Source: Chamaelirium japonicum
Lineage: Eukaryota; Streptophyta; Magnoliopsida; Liliales; Melanthiaceae
Assembly (NCBI GenBank): GCA_947650365.1
Contig: OX393551.1
Location: forward strand, 60,877,173-60,941,172
Direction of reading: 5' to 3'
DNA length: 64,000 bases
How positions within the stretch are numbered: position 1 is the stretch's first letter; the number at the start of each line of letters is the position of its first letter. This document shows positions 54,509-64,000 of this stretch, piece after piece. Made by a program: the position numbers and the translations under genes. Below the pieces are notes generated by a model that ran no database searches, was not told the DNA's origin, and worked only from the letters and a program-made list of their open reading frames with translations.

Positions 54509-55145
54509 CCGAGGACGTCTCGGACGAAAGACGAACCGAGCCCCGACTTGGCTTTCTCACCCTTTTAGAAACCCACCGACTTAGGTTTTAATGTATGCTC
54601 GTGTGTTTGAATTACTAGTTTGTACCAGGACGATCCAGCCGAGGACGGAGCAGAGGCCAGAGACGGGAGTCCGTGCACGTCGACCAGGTGACACAGCACG
54701 CTTTCTTTAATAATTAATAACGTGAATATAGAAATGAAGGGTAGGTGTCCATAACGCTGCATGCGGGTCCCGTCGGACGTCGTCGCATGTGGTCGAGTGG
54801 ACCCCGCCTTGCATGCGGAGTCGCGAGTCCGGCGACGCATGCATAAAAAGTTAATAATTTAATAACAAATATTATACTGTTTGCATGGACACCATAGCTA
54901 GATTTTCCCTTAATTTGAATAAATAAATAATTAAAGAATTTCCGGGACCCACCCTCCTGAGGGAAGCGTGATAACCCCGGTAAATGGATTTTGGGTGAGA
55001 GTGCTTATTTTATTTGATTATGATGCTGGGTTGTGAGTGGGTGCGAATCCCGGGGTAATCCATTGAAAATGATTTAAACACTGTTTAGTTCTTTCAATGC
55101 AATGTGTTTTGTTAACCTACCTGGTTAGAGGGTAGGGACCCCGTG

Positions 55146-55174
55146 CGCGCAAGGGTCGTGAACCACCTTGCGCG
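55146..55174 (+). other. GC-rich hairpin in the LTR
   Basis: A perfect 9-bp stem (CGCGCAAGG with CCTTGCGCG) around an 11-base loop. It is repeated in the 3' LTR near 63508. It lies about 1.5 kb downstream of the TATA candidate, so it would be in the transcribed leader if that TATA box is used. Function unknown. Confidence 0.55.
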
Positions 55175-56362
55175 TACAGCCGAAGTTAAGTAGGTTAGGG
55201 GTCACGGGCAAGGGTTGTGGTAAAGCCAATAGGAGGTGCCCTCGAGTAGGGATTGGCCTAGCAACCCTGTCCCGGGGAGTTGAAGTCCCCATAGTTAAGC
55301 AAGTTGGGCGGTAGAGCTCCACCGTGAAAGACGGGAAACCCCTTATGATCATCTGGGTGAATTGTGCATGGTGTTGGTGGATGCACGGCGAGAGAGTTGG
55401 CCCTCTACATCGAAATAAAAGGCCCGATAGTAATGCCCGACCGGGGGCAGGTTGAACAAAATATCCGGGGTTCATGTTTGAATGTATAATTGTTTGATTA
55501 TTAAATTTTGGATTATATGACTGTATACACGATGACCTAGTGACAGTAGGATTTGCATGTGAATGTAGAAATTTCATGGACACATAGGACGTGATTGAGA
55601 ACATAGCCTGACAATTAGGTAAATCAATAATTTATCTTAAAATTTGAGCGTTGTTAGTTATTAAGATTGTTAGCTTGTCACTAGCCATTTATTTGGCTAA
55701 TCTCCCAAATGTATTTTTGGGGGCTACTCATTCCCACGAGTAGACTCTTCTGCAGGAGCTGAGGCACAGGAGCAGCAGTAGGAGTCCAGCAGTCAGTAGA
55801 GTAGCAGCTTATATTTTTTTTTCTATTTATGTCAATCTTAGTAGTGGTACCTTTTCATCGGATGTAATCGAAGTGGATTGGAATAAGTTTCTATTAGTTA
55901 GTTAGTGTGATAAGTGGTGATGTGCCAGCTGAATTTTCTTTGGGTAGGCCTCTCCTCAAGGCCCCAAGCCTAGGTTAGATCACTACAAAAATATAAGATG
56001 AATAATTGACCTAATTCGACAAGCCCAATAGATAGGACCTTCAGACAGATGCACCGAGTGCTCGGGAGCGGGTGAGATACTCGGCTCGCCGTCGGAGGCT
56101 TGAGCCGCGTGCTCCTTTAGAGGATATTCTGTCAGTATGTTGTGACCCCGTTGGGTCGCATGTACTGAAAGGATACTCCTTTTAAAGGTCGAGCCTGATC
56201 TTTTGTTTCTCCCCCTTCTTTCATTTGCTTGTGTGTGAGCGTAGAAAGAGCCCAGTGAGAATCCTAAAATTGGCATAGTTAAGTAACCATACCCAGAACC
56301 CTTTTCCTTTTTTTCACCTCACACCCCAGGAATCGGCCTTCAGATTTCTGGGGCGTGACAGC

Positions 56363-56375
56363 TGGTATCAGAGCC
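56363..56375 (+). other. Primer-binding site (initiator Met tRNA)
   Basis: TGGTATCAGAGCC, two bases after the LTR end, is complementary to the 3' end of plant initiator methionine tRNA, the usual primer for minus-strand synthesis in plant Ty3/Gypsy elements. This fixes the LTR boundary and the orientation. Confidence 0.95.
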
Positions 56376-56482
56376 TAGGGATATGTTCCTAGGGGTTAGT
56401 TTCTAAGATTAGGAGTCTAAGTCTAGAGTCTGAATAGTTGGTTAATAGATAGTTGACATTAGGACTATTTTTTCAATTTCAG
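56376..56482 (+). other. Leader between primer-binding site and gag
   Basis: About 107 bp of untranslated leader rich in A, G and T (TTAGTTTCTAAGATTAGG). Nothing else recognisable is seen. Confidence 0.6.
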
Positions 56483-57640
56483 ATGGCGGGTACTAGGAGT
56501 GGAAATGGTGCGAGCAACGGAGCAGGATCGTCCTCGGTGTCTGATAGCACGGCGAGGATGATGGAAATACTCCAGGGGATGGCCACCATGGTCCAGCAGC
56601 AGCAGGTTGCTGTTGCGCAGCAGCAGATGGCTGCTCAGCAGCAGGCCGAGCTAGCACAGGCTGCTCTTGCCCAGGCCCAGGCTCGTCAGCAGGCTGAGGG
56701 CGATCGGCAAGGGAAATTGCTGAAAGACTTCAAGGAGATAGGACCACCGAGCTTCAAGGGTGAGCCAGACCCCATTGAGGCCGATCGATGGTTCCAGCAG
56801 ACTGAGAAGATACTGAACGCATTGGGCATCACCGACGATAGGAGAGTGACCTTCGCCTCGTACCAGTTTGAGGCTGAGGCAGACTTCTGGTGGCAGACTG
56901 TCCAGCGCACCAGAGCAGTAGATCGAGGAGCGATTACGTGGCAGGAGTTCGAAGAACTCTTTCGGAAGAAGTTCTTTTCGGTTACCGTGCAGAACCAGAT
57001 GGAGATGGAGTTTCTGGCGCTCTATCAGGGATCTCGTACTGTGACACAGTATGAGGCCAAGTTCTCGGAGCTTGCGAGGTATGCTCCACACCAGGTGGCG
57101 ACCGACGGTAGGAGAGCCTTGCGCTTTGAGCATGGCTTGAATCCAGCAATCAGAGGTAGGGTTACCCCTTTCTTGGGGCAATCTTATGAGGAATTGGTCA
57201 ACCGGTCCCTGGCAGTGGAGCAGGAGTTGAAGGAGTCCCGCGCTATCATGGAGAAGCGGAGTGGCAGCAGTCGCAACGGTCCACCGGCTCAGAAGAGGTT
57301 TAGGCCTATGGAGACTCGACCCCCGCCGCGCCAGCCTCAGAACTTTCGTGGTCCCCCAGCTCTTGGACCGCCGCGGCGTGGATGTTTTCAGTGCGGTTCG
57401 TTTGAGCATCTGAAGTGGAACTGTCCACAGTTTCGTCGGCAGCCACTCCTACCAGCTCCACCCCAGAGGCCTGCTCTGCTGCCACCACCTGTGCAGCAGC
57501 AGAGGCCTCCACAGAGAGCTCAGCAGCAGCAGCGTCCTCCCCAGGCACAACAGCAGAGGTCTTTCCCCCGTCAGGGCGGAGGAGGCAACCAGGCTCAGGG
57601 AAGGACGTACATGCTAGTTGGTCAAGACCCAGAGGCTTCT
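56483..57640 (+). CDS. gag (capsid-nucleocapsid) of the chromovirus
   Basis: Gag forms the virus-like particle and binds the element RNA. The preferred start is the Met of MAGTRSGNG at 56483; an upstream in-frame Met at 56453 would add ten residues unlike Gag. In order, counted from the upstream Met: a glutamine/alanine-rich N-terminal stretch (about residues 45-85), the retrotransposon gag domain (about residues 95-255, with FKGEPDPIEADRWF and the W-rich FWWQTV), a basic proline-rich linker, and a zinc knuckle of CX2CX4HX4C form (CFQCGSFEHLKWNC, residues 311-324), then a glutamine/proline-rich tail. The length of about 400 residues is usual for chromovirus Gag. The right limit is rounded to the end of the recognisable region. 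Part of a fossil element. Confidence 0.9.
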
Positions 57641-57799
57641 GGGGGAGCGATCGAAGGTAACCCTGAACTTAGAATTTCAATTCGTAGACGTATGGTGTAG
57701 TTGTCTTTGCTATTAGTTTTGATTCGTTAGAACTTGTAGCAACCGGTAGTTAGATTAGTTTCTTACATGTTTCCGATAACGCTAGGTACCCTTCCTGTC

Positions 57800-58130
57800 T
57801 TTTCGACCCTTGCTTTCGTTCATTTCGATAGCGGGTCTACTCACTCCTATATCGTCCCTAGTTTTGTCAAGACTTTGGGACTAGAGTCGGTTCCATTGGG
57901 TCATACTCTGTCGGTGTTTTCACCGCTCGAGGTAAGTACTGATGTGGATCGGATCTGCCGGGACTGCATCATTCATATAGGAGACAGAGAGCTCTCGGCA
58001 GACCTCATTGTCCTGAACTTAGGAGGAGTGGACGTACTGCTTGGGATGGATTGGATGTCAGCCTATCACGTTACCCTTGATTGCTTTACTAAGAAGGTCA
58101 CCTTCTCACCTCCGGGGAGCGAGACATTCT
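57800..58130 (+). other. Aspartic protease domain
   Basis: Retropepsin-type active site DSGSTHSYI at 57827, followed by the conserved LLGMDW motif at about 58037. The enzyme cleaves the Gag-Pol precursor inside the particle. The spacing between the two motifs is normal for plant Ty3/Gypsy elements. Confidence 0.9.
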
Positions 58131-58299
58131 ACTTCTTGGGAGACAAGCAGAAGATCTTGTGCCCGGTACCGCTGCAGCAGATAACCCTCAGCTTACTAGC
58201 ACAGCTACCGAGTAGAGATAAAGATGGGAATCCAGTGGTGCTACCACCGATGGTTCGTGAGTTTCCGGATGTCTTCCCAGATGAGCTTCCAGGCTTGCC

Positions 58300-58970
58300 T
58301 CCACCTCGAGAGGTTGAGTTTGCTATAGATCTTGCACCGGGAGCAGTACCGATCTCGGTTGCTCCGTATAGGATGGCTCCCGCGGAGCTAAAGGAGCTGA
58401 AGACCCAGTTGGAGGAGTTACTCGATAGAGGCTTTATTCGTCCCAGCACGTCTCCTTGGGGAGCCCCAGTTCTTTTTGCTCAGAAGAAGGATGGGACGAA
58501 GAGGCTCTGTATCGACTATCGTAAGCTGAATAGCATAACGATCAAGAACAAGTACCCTTTACCTCGAATTGAGGACCTGTTTGATCAGTTGAAAGGGGCT
58601 TGCTATTTCTCGAAGATTGACTTGAGGACCGGATATCACCAGTTGGCTGTGAGAGCAGAGGATATTCCGAAGACGGCATTCCGGACGCGATATGGGCATT
58701 ATGAGTTCTTGGTCATGCCTTTCGGTCTAACGAACGCCCCTGCAGCATTTATGGATCTGATGAACCGAGTCTTCAGCATGTTCCTGGACAGGTTCGTAGT
58801 AGTGTTTGTGGACGATGTCCTCATTTACTCCAAGACGGAGGGAGATCATCGAGAGCACCTGAGTGCTGTGTTGCAGACCCTCAGAGACCACCAACTGTAT
58901 GCTAAGCTCAGTAAGTGTGAGTTTTGGATGCAGGAGGTGAAATTTCTCGGACACGTTGTCTCGCAGGAAG
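58300..58970 (+). other. Reverse transcriptase domain
   Basis: Shows the successive Ty3/Gypsy motifs: [80 protein letters not shown] and the catalytic [10 protein letters not shown] at 58802. Two of the three catalytic aspartates are in FVDD and the third in KIDLR. It copies the element RNA into DNA starting at the tRNA primer. Confidence 0.95.
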
Positions 58971-59219
58971 GCATCTCCGTGGATCCATCGAAGATAGAGG
59001 CCGTGATGGACTGGGAGCAGCCGAAGAACGTATTTGAGATCAGGAGTTTCTTGGGGCTAGCAGGCTATTATAGACGTTTTGTGGAGGGATTTTCTCGTCT
59101 AGCAGCACCTCTCACCCGTCTGACAAAGAAGGGTGTCAGGTTCGAGTGGTCGGAGGATTGTGAGAAGTCCTTCCGGGAGTTGAAGAGGCGGCTTACTTCG
59201 GCCCCAGTGCTTACAATTC

Positions 59220-59580
59220 TGGTCAGCGGCAAAGGCTATGTTGTCTTCACCGATGCCTCACTGATGGGGCTTGGAGCTGTACTGATGCAGGATGGTAGGG
59301 TAGTAGCCTATGCCTCTAGGCAATTGAAGACTCACGAGAGGAACTATCCCACCCATGACTTGGAGTTGGCTGCAGTGGTTTTCGCCCTGAAGATATGGAG
59401 GCACTACTTGTACGGTGAGGAGTTCGACATGTATTGCGACCATGAGAGTCTGCGATACATCGGGAGTCAGAAGGATCTGAATATGCGTCAGAGGAGATGG
59501 ATCGAGGTCTTGAAGGATTTCAACTATTCGTTCTTTTACCACCCTGGTAAAGCGAATGTAGTTGCAGATGCCTTGAGCCG
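59220..59580 (+). other. RNase H domain
   Basis: [13 protein letters not shown] at 59246, [25 protein letters not shown] and NVVADALSR give the expected acidic residues in order. It removes the RNA strand from the RNA-DNA hybrid. This is the ordinary RNase H joined to reverse transcriptase; no second, plant-type RNase H copy is seen. Confidence 0.92.
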
Positions 59581-59869
59581 GAAGTCCCGCAGCCAGCTTG
59601 CTAGATTGGTGACTGATCGACAGGACTTTCTGGCCACGATAGAAGGCTTTGATTTGTGGGTTCAGTGGGAGTCCTCTCATACCGTGTTGTGCACCATGCG
59701 AGTGCAGCCTAGCCTACTTCAGAAGGTGATTACAGCACAGAGGCTGGATTCTGAGTTGGAGGAGATTAGAGTACGGTGCGACAGTGGGGAGTCTGTCCCT
59801 GATTGGTCGATCGATGCTGATGGAGGTCTGAGGTTTCGGAGGAGGTTGTGCCTCCCTGCTGATGAGGAG

Positions 59870-60720
59870 GTTCGAGATGAGGTGTTGTCAGAGGCGCATC
59901 GATCCAAATTTTCGGTGCACCCTGGCGGCACCAAGATGTATCTTGATTTGAGGAGACAGTTCTGGTGGAAAGGGCATGAAGCGTGACGTGGCCGCCTTTG
60001 TGTCTAGATGTTTGACTTGTCAGCAAGTCAAGGCTGAGCACCAGAGACCGGCTGGATTGCTACAGCCGCTTCCAGTAGCTGAGTGGAAATGGGAGCACAT
60101 CACGATGGATTTTGTTTCGGGGTTGCCTCTGACCCGGAACAAACATGACTCAGTTTGGGTGATCGTGGACCGACTGACGAAGTCGGCACATTTTCTTCCG
60201 GTGCGGACGACGATGACATCTGTCGATCGAGCGAAGTTATATGTGAGGGAAATTGTCAAGCTGCACGGAGTTCCAGTTTCTATTGTCTCGGATCGAGATC
60301 CTCGGTTCATATCTCGATTTTGGGAGAGCCTGCAGACAGCTTTGGGAACGGAGCTCAGTTTTAGCACTGCGTTTCACCTGCAGACGGATGGCCAGTCAGA
60401 AAGGACGATTCAGATTTTGGAGGATATGTTGCGGGCTTGCTCAGTAGATTTTGGAGGCAGTTGGGAGGAGCACCTACCTCTGGTAGAGTTCGCTTACAAC
60501 AATAGTCACCAAGCTAGCATCGGCATGGCCCCCTATGAGGCTTTGTACGGGAGACCATGTCGGTCACCCCTTTGTTGGGCGGAGGTAGGAGAGCGGAGTC
60601 TCTTGGGGCCAGAGCTTGTCCAGGAGACTACTGAGAAGATCCAGCTGATTAGAGAGCGACTTAGAGCGGCGCAGAGTCGACAGAAGAGCTACGCGGATGT
60701 GCGTCGACGCCCGCTCGAGT
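59870..60720 (+). other. Integrase (zinc-binding and catalytic core)
   Basis: An HHCC zinc module (H in EAHRSK and VHPGG, C in CLTCQQVK) precedes the DDE core: D in TMDFVSGLP (60108), D in SDRDPRF (60291) and E in GQSERTIQ (60399), with 35 residues between the last two as in retroviral-type integrases. It inserts the DNA copy into the genome. Confidence 0.92.
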
Positions 60721-60779
60721 TTACTGTCGGAGACCATGTCTTCCTGAAGGTTTCCCCTCGGCGAGGCATCACCAGATTT

Positions 60780-61140
60780 GGGAAGAAAGGGAAGTTGGCT
60801 CCGAGGTTCATAGGTCCTTTCGAGATCTTGGAGAGAGTTGGCGAGGTGGCATATCGTCTGGCACTGCCCCCGCAGCTCTCTAACGTCCACGGTGTCTTTC
60901 ACGTGTCCATGCTTAGGAGGTATGAGCCAGACCCGTCGCACGTGTTAGATTGGCAGGACCTGACCCTCAGTTCAGAAGCGTCCTATGAGGAGCGACCGAT
61001 TAGGATCTTGGCTAGAGAAGATCGAGTGCTTCGTACGAAGACCATCCCCATGGTGAAGGTGCAGTGGCAGCACTGTAGTGAGGAGGAGGCTACGTGGGAG
61101 CTCGAGTCAGCGATGCGGTCCCAGTACTCTTCTTTGTTTG
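60780..61140 (+). other. GPF module and C-terminal chromodomain
   Basis: PRFIGPFEILERVGEVAYRL is the GPY/F module found after integrase in many Ty3/Gypsy elements. VHGVFHVSMLRRY follows, and the last 50 residues (IRILAREDRVLR through VQWQHCSEEEATWELE to the end) form the chromodomain that defines chromoviruses. It lacks some of the aromatic-cage residues of canonical HP1 chromodomains, as is known for the plant Tekay/Del group (group II). The domain is thought to steer integration to heterochromatin, which agrees with its position beside a satellite. Confidence 0.85.
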
Positions 61141-61148
61141 ATGATTAG

Positions 61149-61180
61149 TGTTAGTTAATTTTCAGGACGAAAATTTTAAT
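61149..61180 (+). other. Short 3' untranslated stretch
   Basis: TTCAGGACGAAAATTTTAAT before the polypurine tract closely follows the usual end of plant Tekay-like elements (a GGACGAAAATT motif). No further feature is seen. Confidence 0.6.
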
Positions 61181-61193
61181 AAGGTGGGTAGGA
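61181..61193 (+). other. Polypurine tract
   Basis: AAGGTGGGTAGGA immediately before the 3' LTR, purine-rich with two T interruptions. It primes plus-strand DNA synthesis in LTR retrotransposons. Its abutment on TGTAATACCC supports the 3' LTR start at 61194. Confidence 0.85.
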
Positions 61194-64000
61194 TGTAATA
61201 CCCGGTACGTTGATTTCAGGGCAGCCCGGTTTTATTTTTTATTTTATTGTTGCAAGATTGATTGATTGTTTTCGTAATTATGATCGTCGATGGTGTGTGT
61301 TTGAACCTGAGTCGAACCGGGCAGTGGGCCCCGGGTCCGGGTCGCTAGGCGACACTGGAGGCATGGCATGATTGTTTGATCATTTAAATTAATTAATATA
61401 TCAGGTTTTTAGACGAGTCTGTCGGACTCGTGACGTTTGCGCACCGGCCCGTCTCGGTGGCCCGTCTCGGTGCGATGCGAGCTCGACTGCGAGCAATGCG
61501 TGATTGCTTAAAAAAAATAATAATAAAAATAAAAATAAAAATAAAAACACAAACCCATCCCAACCCAACCCTTTTAACCAACCCATTCAACCAAACCCTC
61601 TTTCAATTATTCAGCCAACCCAACCCAACCCTTTTAACCAACCCATTCAACCACACCCTCTTTCAACTATTCAGCCAACCCAACTCAACCCAATTACAGA
61701 GCATCTCTCTCTCTATCTCTCAATCCCCAAACCCGAGCCATCACTTTCCCTCTCAAAACCGTTCTCTCTTCTCTCTCTATCTCTCCCTCTCTATCCCAAA
61801 CGCACAACCCCGATCCCCTCCCCCCAACCCGATCCGATCTCCTCCGCGAGATTTACTCCCTATCCCGCAGCCCCCATCAACCCGATTCCCTTCCGAAATC
61901 CCCACGATCCCCCCTCATCTCTATCCCGCCAACCTCATCCCTTTTCCCCCGATCCCAATCCCCGCAGCCCCCTCTCCCCTATAAATCAAAGCCCTAAACC
62001 GATCCGACCCCCCTCATCCCTCTCCGATCTCTCTCGTCATCTTCCCTATCTCTCTCGTTTTCTCTCTCCTGCGGTGGGGCTCTACTTGCACGGCGCCGGA
62101 GAGCAACTGGCCGGAGGAGTCGCTGCCGGAGTCAACAACTCCCCTTGCATCAGGTCAGCCTCCCCTCCATCCCCTGTTCTTCCTTTTTTCTTTCTTTTTT
62201 TTTCTGCTCTGTTGAGAGCCCGTTGAATCCCTGTTTTTCTTTTTTTTTTTTTTTTCTGTGCTGATCCGACCAACACCCCGCCCCTATTACCTTCGGTTAT
62301 GCATGGCCATGGCCACCGGCCAGATGGCAGTTGGCTGTGCAGCCAACGAGCCCAACCCATTTCAGAATGCCTTTTCCACACACCTTGGCAGGTGGCTGTG
62401 TAGTCGACGAAGTCGTCCCAACCACCTGTGGTCTATCACCTCCCAGTGCCCAGACTTCCTTGTTTGCCATAGCCGTAGCCACGGGTTTGTTGGTCAACGG
62501 CTGTGAAGGCGACGGAGCCGCATCAACCCAACCAATTTTTATTTTTTTTATTATTATTTTCTCGTTCTTGTCTCCAATGTCGTCAATGTTTACCGAAACC
62601 CGTGGGAACCCTTGATCAGGGTTGTTTGATAATGCGATTCATCGGCCCTTAGTGGCTGATGGTTTACCGCCTGTTGGCACCTTATTCGGTTTTGGCATAT
62701 GAACCATCGTGCCATGCACGTCGGTGGCCGCCAAGTGACTCATAGGCCAAAACTTGCCAATTCCCAGATTCGACCCATCGAGACTAGTTGTTTACCCCGA
62801 TCCGAGTTTAGACTCGGTAAGGCCCACAAGTCCGTTCGTAAAATATTTTTTCTAAACCCTAAACCCTAGCCCGAGGACGTCTCGGACGAAAGACGAACCG
62901 AGCCCCGACTTGGCTTTCTCACCCTTTAAGAAACCCACCGACTTAGGTTTTAATGTATGCTCGTGTGTTTGAATTACTAGTTTGTACCGGGACGATCCAG
63001 CCGAGGACGGAGCAGAGGCCAGAGACGGGAGTCCGTGCACGTCGACCAGGTGACACAGCACGCTTTCTTTAATAATTAATAACGTGAATATAGAAATTAA
63101 GGGTAGGTGTCCATAACGCTGCATGCGGGTCCCGTCGGACGTCGTCGCATGTGGTCGAGTGGACCCCGCCTTGCATGCGGAGTCGCGAGTCCGGCGACGC
63201 ATGCATAAAAAGTTAATAATTTAATAACAAATATTATACTGTTTGCATGGACACCATAGCTAGATTTTCCCTTAATTTGAATAAATAAATAATTAAAGAA
63301 TTTCCGGGACCCACCCTCCTGAGGGAAGCGTGATAACCCCGGTAAATGGATTTTGGGTGAGAGTGCTTATTTTATTTGATTATGATGCTGGGTTGTGAGT
63401 GGGTGCGAATCCCGGGGTAATCCATTGAAAATGATTTAAACACTGTTTAGTTCTTTCAATGCAATGTGTTTTGTTAACCTACCTGGTTAGAGGGTAGGGA
63501 CCCCGTGCGCGCAAGGGTCGTGAACCACCTTGCGCGTACAGCCGAAGTTAAGTAGGTTAGGAGTCACGGGCAAGGGTTGTGGTAAAGCCAATAGGAGGTG
63601 CCCTCGAGTAGGGATTGGCCTAGCAACCCTGTCCCGGGGAGTTGAAGTCCCCATAGTTAAGCAAGTTGGGCGGTAGAGCTCCACCGTGAAAGACGGGAAA
63701 CCCCTTATGATCATCTGGGTGAATTGTGCATGGTGTTGGTGGATGCACGGCGAGAGAGTTGGCCCTCTACATCGAAATAAAAGGCCCGATAGTAATGCCC
63801 GACCGGGGGCAGGTTGAACAAAATATCCGGGGTTCATGTTTGAATGTATAATTGTTTGATTATTAAATTTTGGATTGTATGACTGTATACACGATGACCT
63901 AGTGACAGTAGGATTTGCATGTGAATGTAGAAATTTCATGGACACATAGGACGTGATTGAGAACATAGCCTGACAATTAGGTAAATCAATAATTTATCTT
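61194..64000 (+). repeat. 3' LTR, cut off by window end
   Basis: Matches 52828-55638 with an offset of 8366 bp at its start and 8362 at the window end, so only four bases of net length change, mostly in homopolymers and the A/T simple repeat. About ten base substitutions were counted by eye over 2.8 kb. By comparison with the 5' LTR about 0.7 kb is missing beyond the window. It contains the same TATA candidate, 60-bp duplication and hairpin as the 5' copy. Confidence 0.95.
61980..61986 (+). promoter_or_regulatory. TATA box candidate in the 3' LTR
   Basis: TATAAAT in the same context as at 53614. In this copy it would drive transcription outward into flanking DNA beyond the window, as LTR promoters can. 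Confidence 0.5.

Larger units (their letters stand above)
52828..56360 (+). repeat. 5' LTR (3533 bp)
   Basis: It starts TGTAATACCCGG and ends GGGGCGTGACA, immediately before the primer-binding site. The start is fixed by comparison with the 3' copy at 61194, which shares everything after TG but not the base before it. At 3.5 kb it is long for a plant LTR. It contains an A/T-rich simple repeat (about 53144-53182), a 60-bp tandem duplication, a long CT-rich tract (about 53337-53460 and beyond), a TATA box candidate at 53614, a long T tract near 53870-53893, two plant telomere-type units (AAACCCTAAACCCTA near 54494) and a GC-rich hairpin at 55146. The short ORFs inside are compositional and are not proposed as genes. 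Confidence 0.95.
57800..61140 (+). pseudogene. pol region of the chromovirus
   Basis: Encodes, in the order typical of Ty3/Gypsy elements, protease, reverse transcriptase, RNase H, integrase and a chromodomain; the parts are given as separate entries. Limits are rounded to recognisable domains. All catalytic motifs looked for are present, so the element has been active recently, but the gag-pol coding interval as a whole has about two interruptions and is treated as a broken fossil. Long ORFs on the opposite strand over this region are shadows of the coding frame. Confidence 0.9.
52828..64000 (+). mobile_element. Ty3/Gypsy chromovirus, Tekay/Del type (3' end outside window)
   Basis: LTR retrotransposon fossil in forward orientation. 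Parts in order: 5' LTR 52828-56360, primer-binding site at 56363, gag from about 56.48 kb, pol from about 57.8 kb to 61.14 kb, polypurine tract ending at 61193, 3' LTR from 61194. The integrase is followed by a GPF module and a chromodomain, which places it in the chromoviruses; the domain order, the very long LTR starting TGTAATACCC and the chromodomain type fit the Tekay (Del) lineage. Internal region 4833 bp; estimated full length about 11.9 kb, with about 0.7 kb of the 3' LTR beyond the window. Structure is complete as far as it can be seen, but the coding part carries about two interruptions, so it is regarded as broken. LTR divergence of roughly 0.3-0.4% indicates a young insertion, well below one million years at usual plant rates. 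Confidence 0.93.

Noticed and set aside
55125-55604. Antisense 159-codon ORF in the LTR (also 63487-63966)
   Set aside because: Present in both LTRs with no recognisable domain; taken as chance reading through LTR sequence.
56651-57409. Long antisense ORFs over gag and pol
   Set aside because: They are shadows of the well-recognised forward coding frames; no domain is recognisable in them.

Overview
The window is plant nuclear DNA, very probably heterochromatin. No host gene, tRNA, rRNA or CRISPR array is visible. The plant assignment rests on the right end: a Ty3/Gypsy chromovirus (Tekay/Del type, with a C-terminal chromodomain) primed by plant initiator methionine tRNA. The species cannot be told from the sequence.

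Positions 1-52560 are one continuous satellite. The monomer is 23 bp (35% GC in the consensus) with core AATTAGAATGGATCGTACG. A 28-bp variant carries an extra ACATT. The satellite is organised at several scales. Seven 23-bp monomers plus one 28-bp monomer form a 189-bp octamer, measured five times and in both orientations. Octamers and their derivatives build larger repeats of about 0.7, 1.2-1.5, 2.45, 3.05, 3.93 and 3.97 kb. The array also changes orientation about 47 times, giving roughly 48 alternating blocks from about 25 bp to 7 kb. Many switch points are perfect, spacer-free palindromes of 14-36 bp. Three others are occupied by a 177-bp foldback element (25321, 32586, 36514) of non-satellite origin, with 68-bp inverted arms and a 41-bp loop. 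The satellite on its two sides is in opposite orientation.

Positions 52561-52827 are a short unique-looking stretch that ends the satellite abruptly. From 52828 to the window end lies a chromovirus: 5' LTR 52828-56360 (3533 bp), primer-binding site, gag, pol (protease, reverse transcriptase, RNase H, integrase, chromodomain), polypurine tract, and a 3' LTR from 61194 that runs off the window. The two LTRs differ at about ten bases over 2.8 kb, so the insertion is recent. It is treated here as a fossil with about two interruptions in its coding part.

The most unusual content is the inverted, palindrome-jointed architecture of the satellite and the foldback element fixed at three of its inversion centres. 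Coordinates of satellite block edges were read by eye and are good to about 10 bp.
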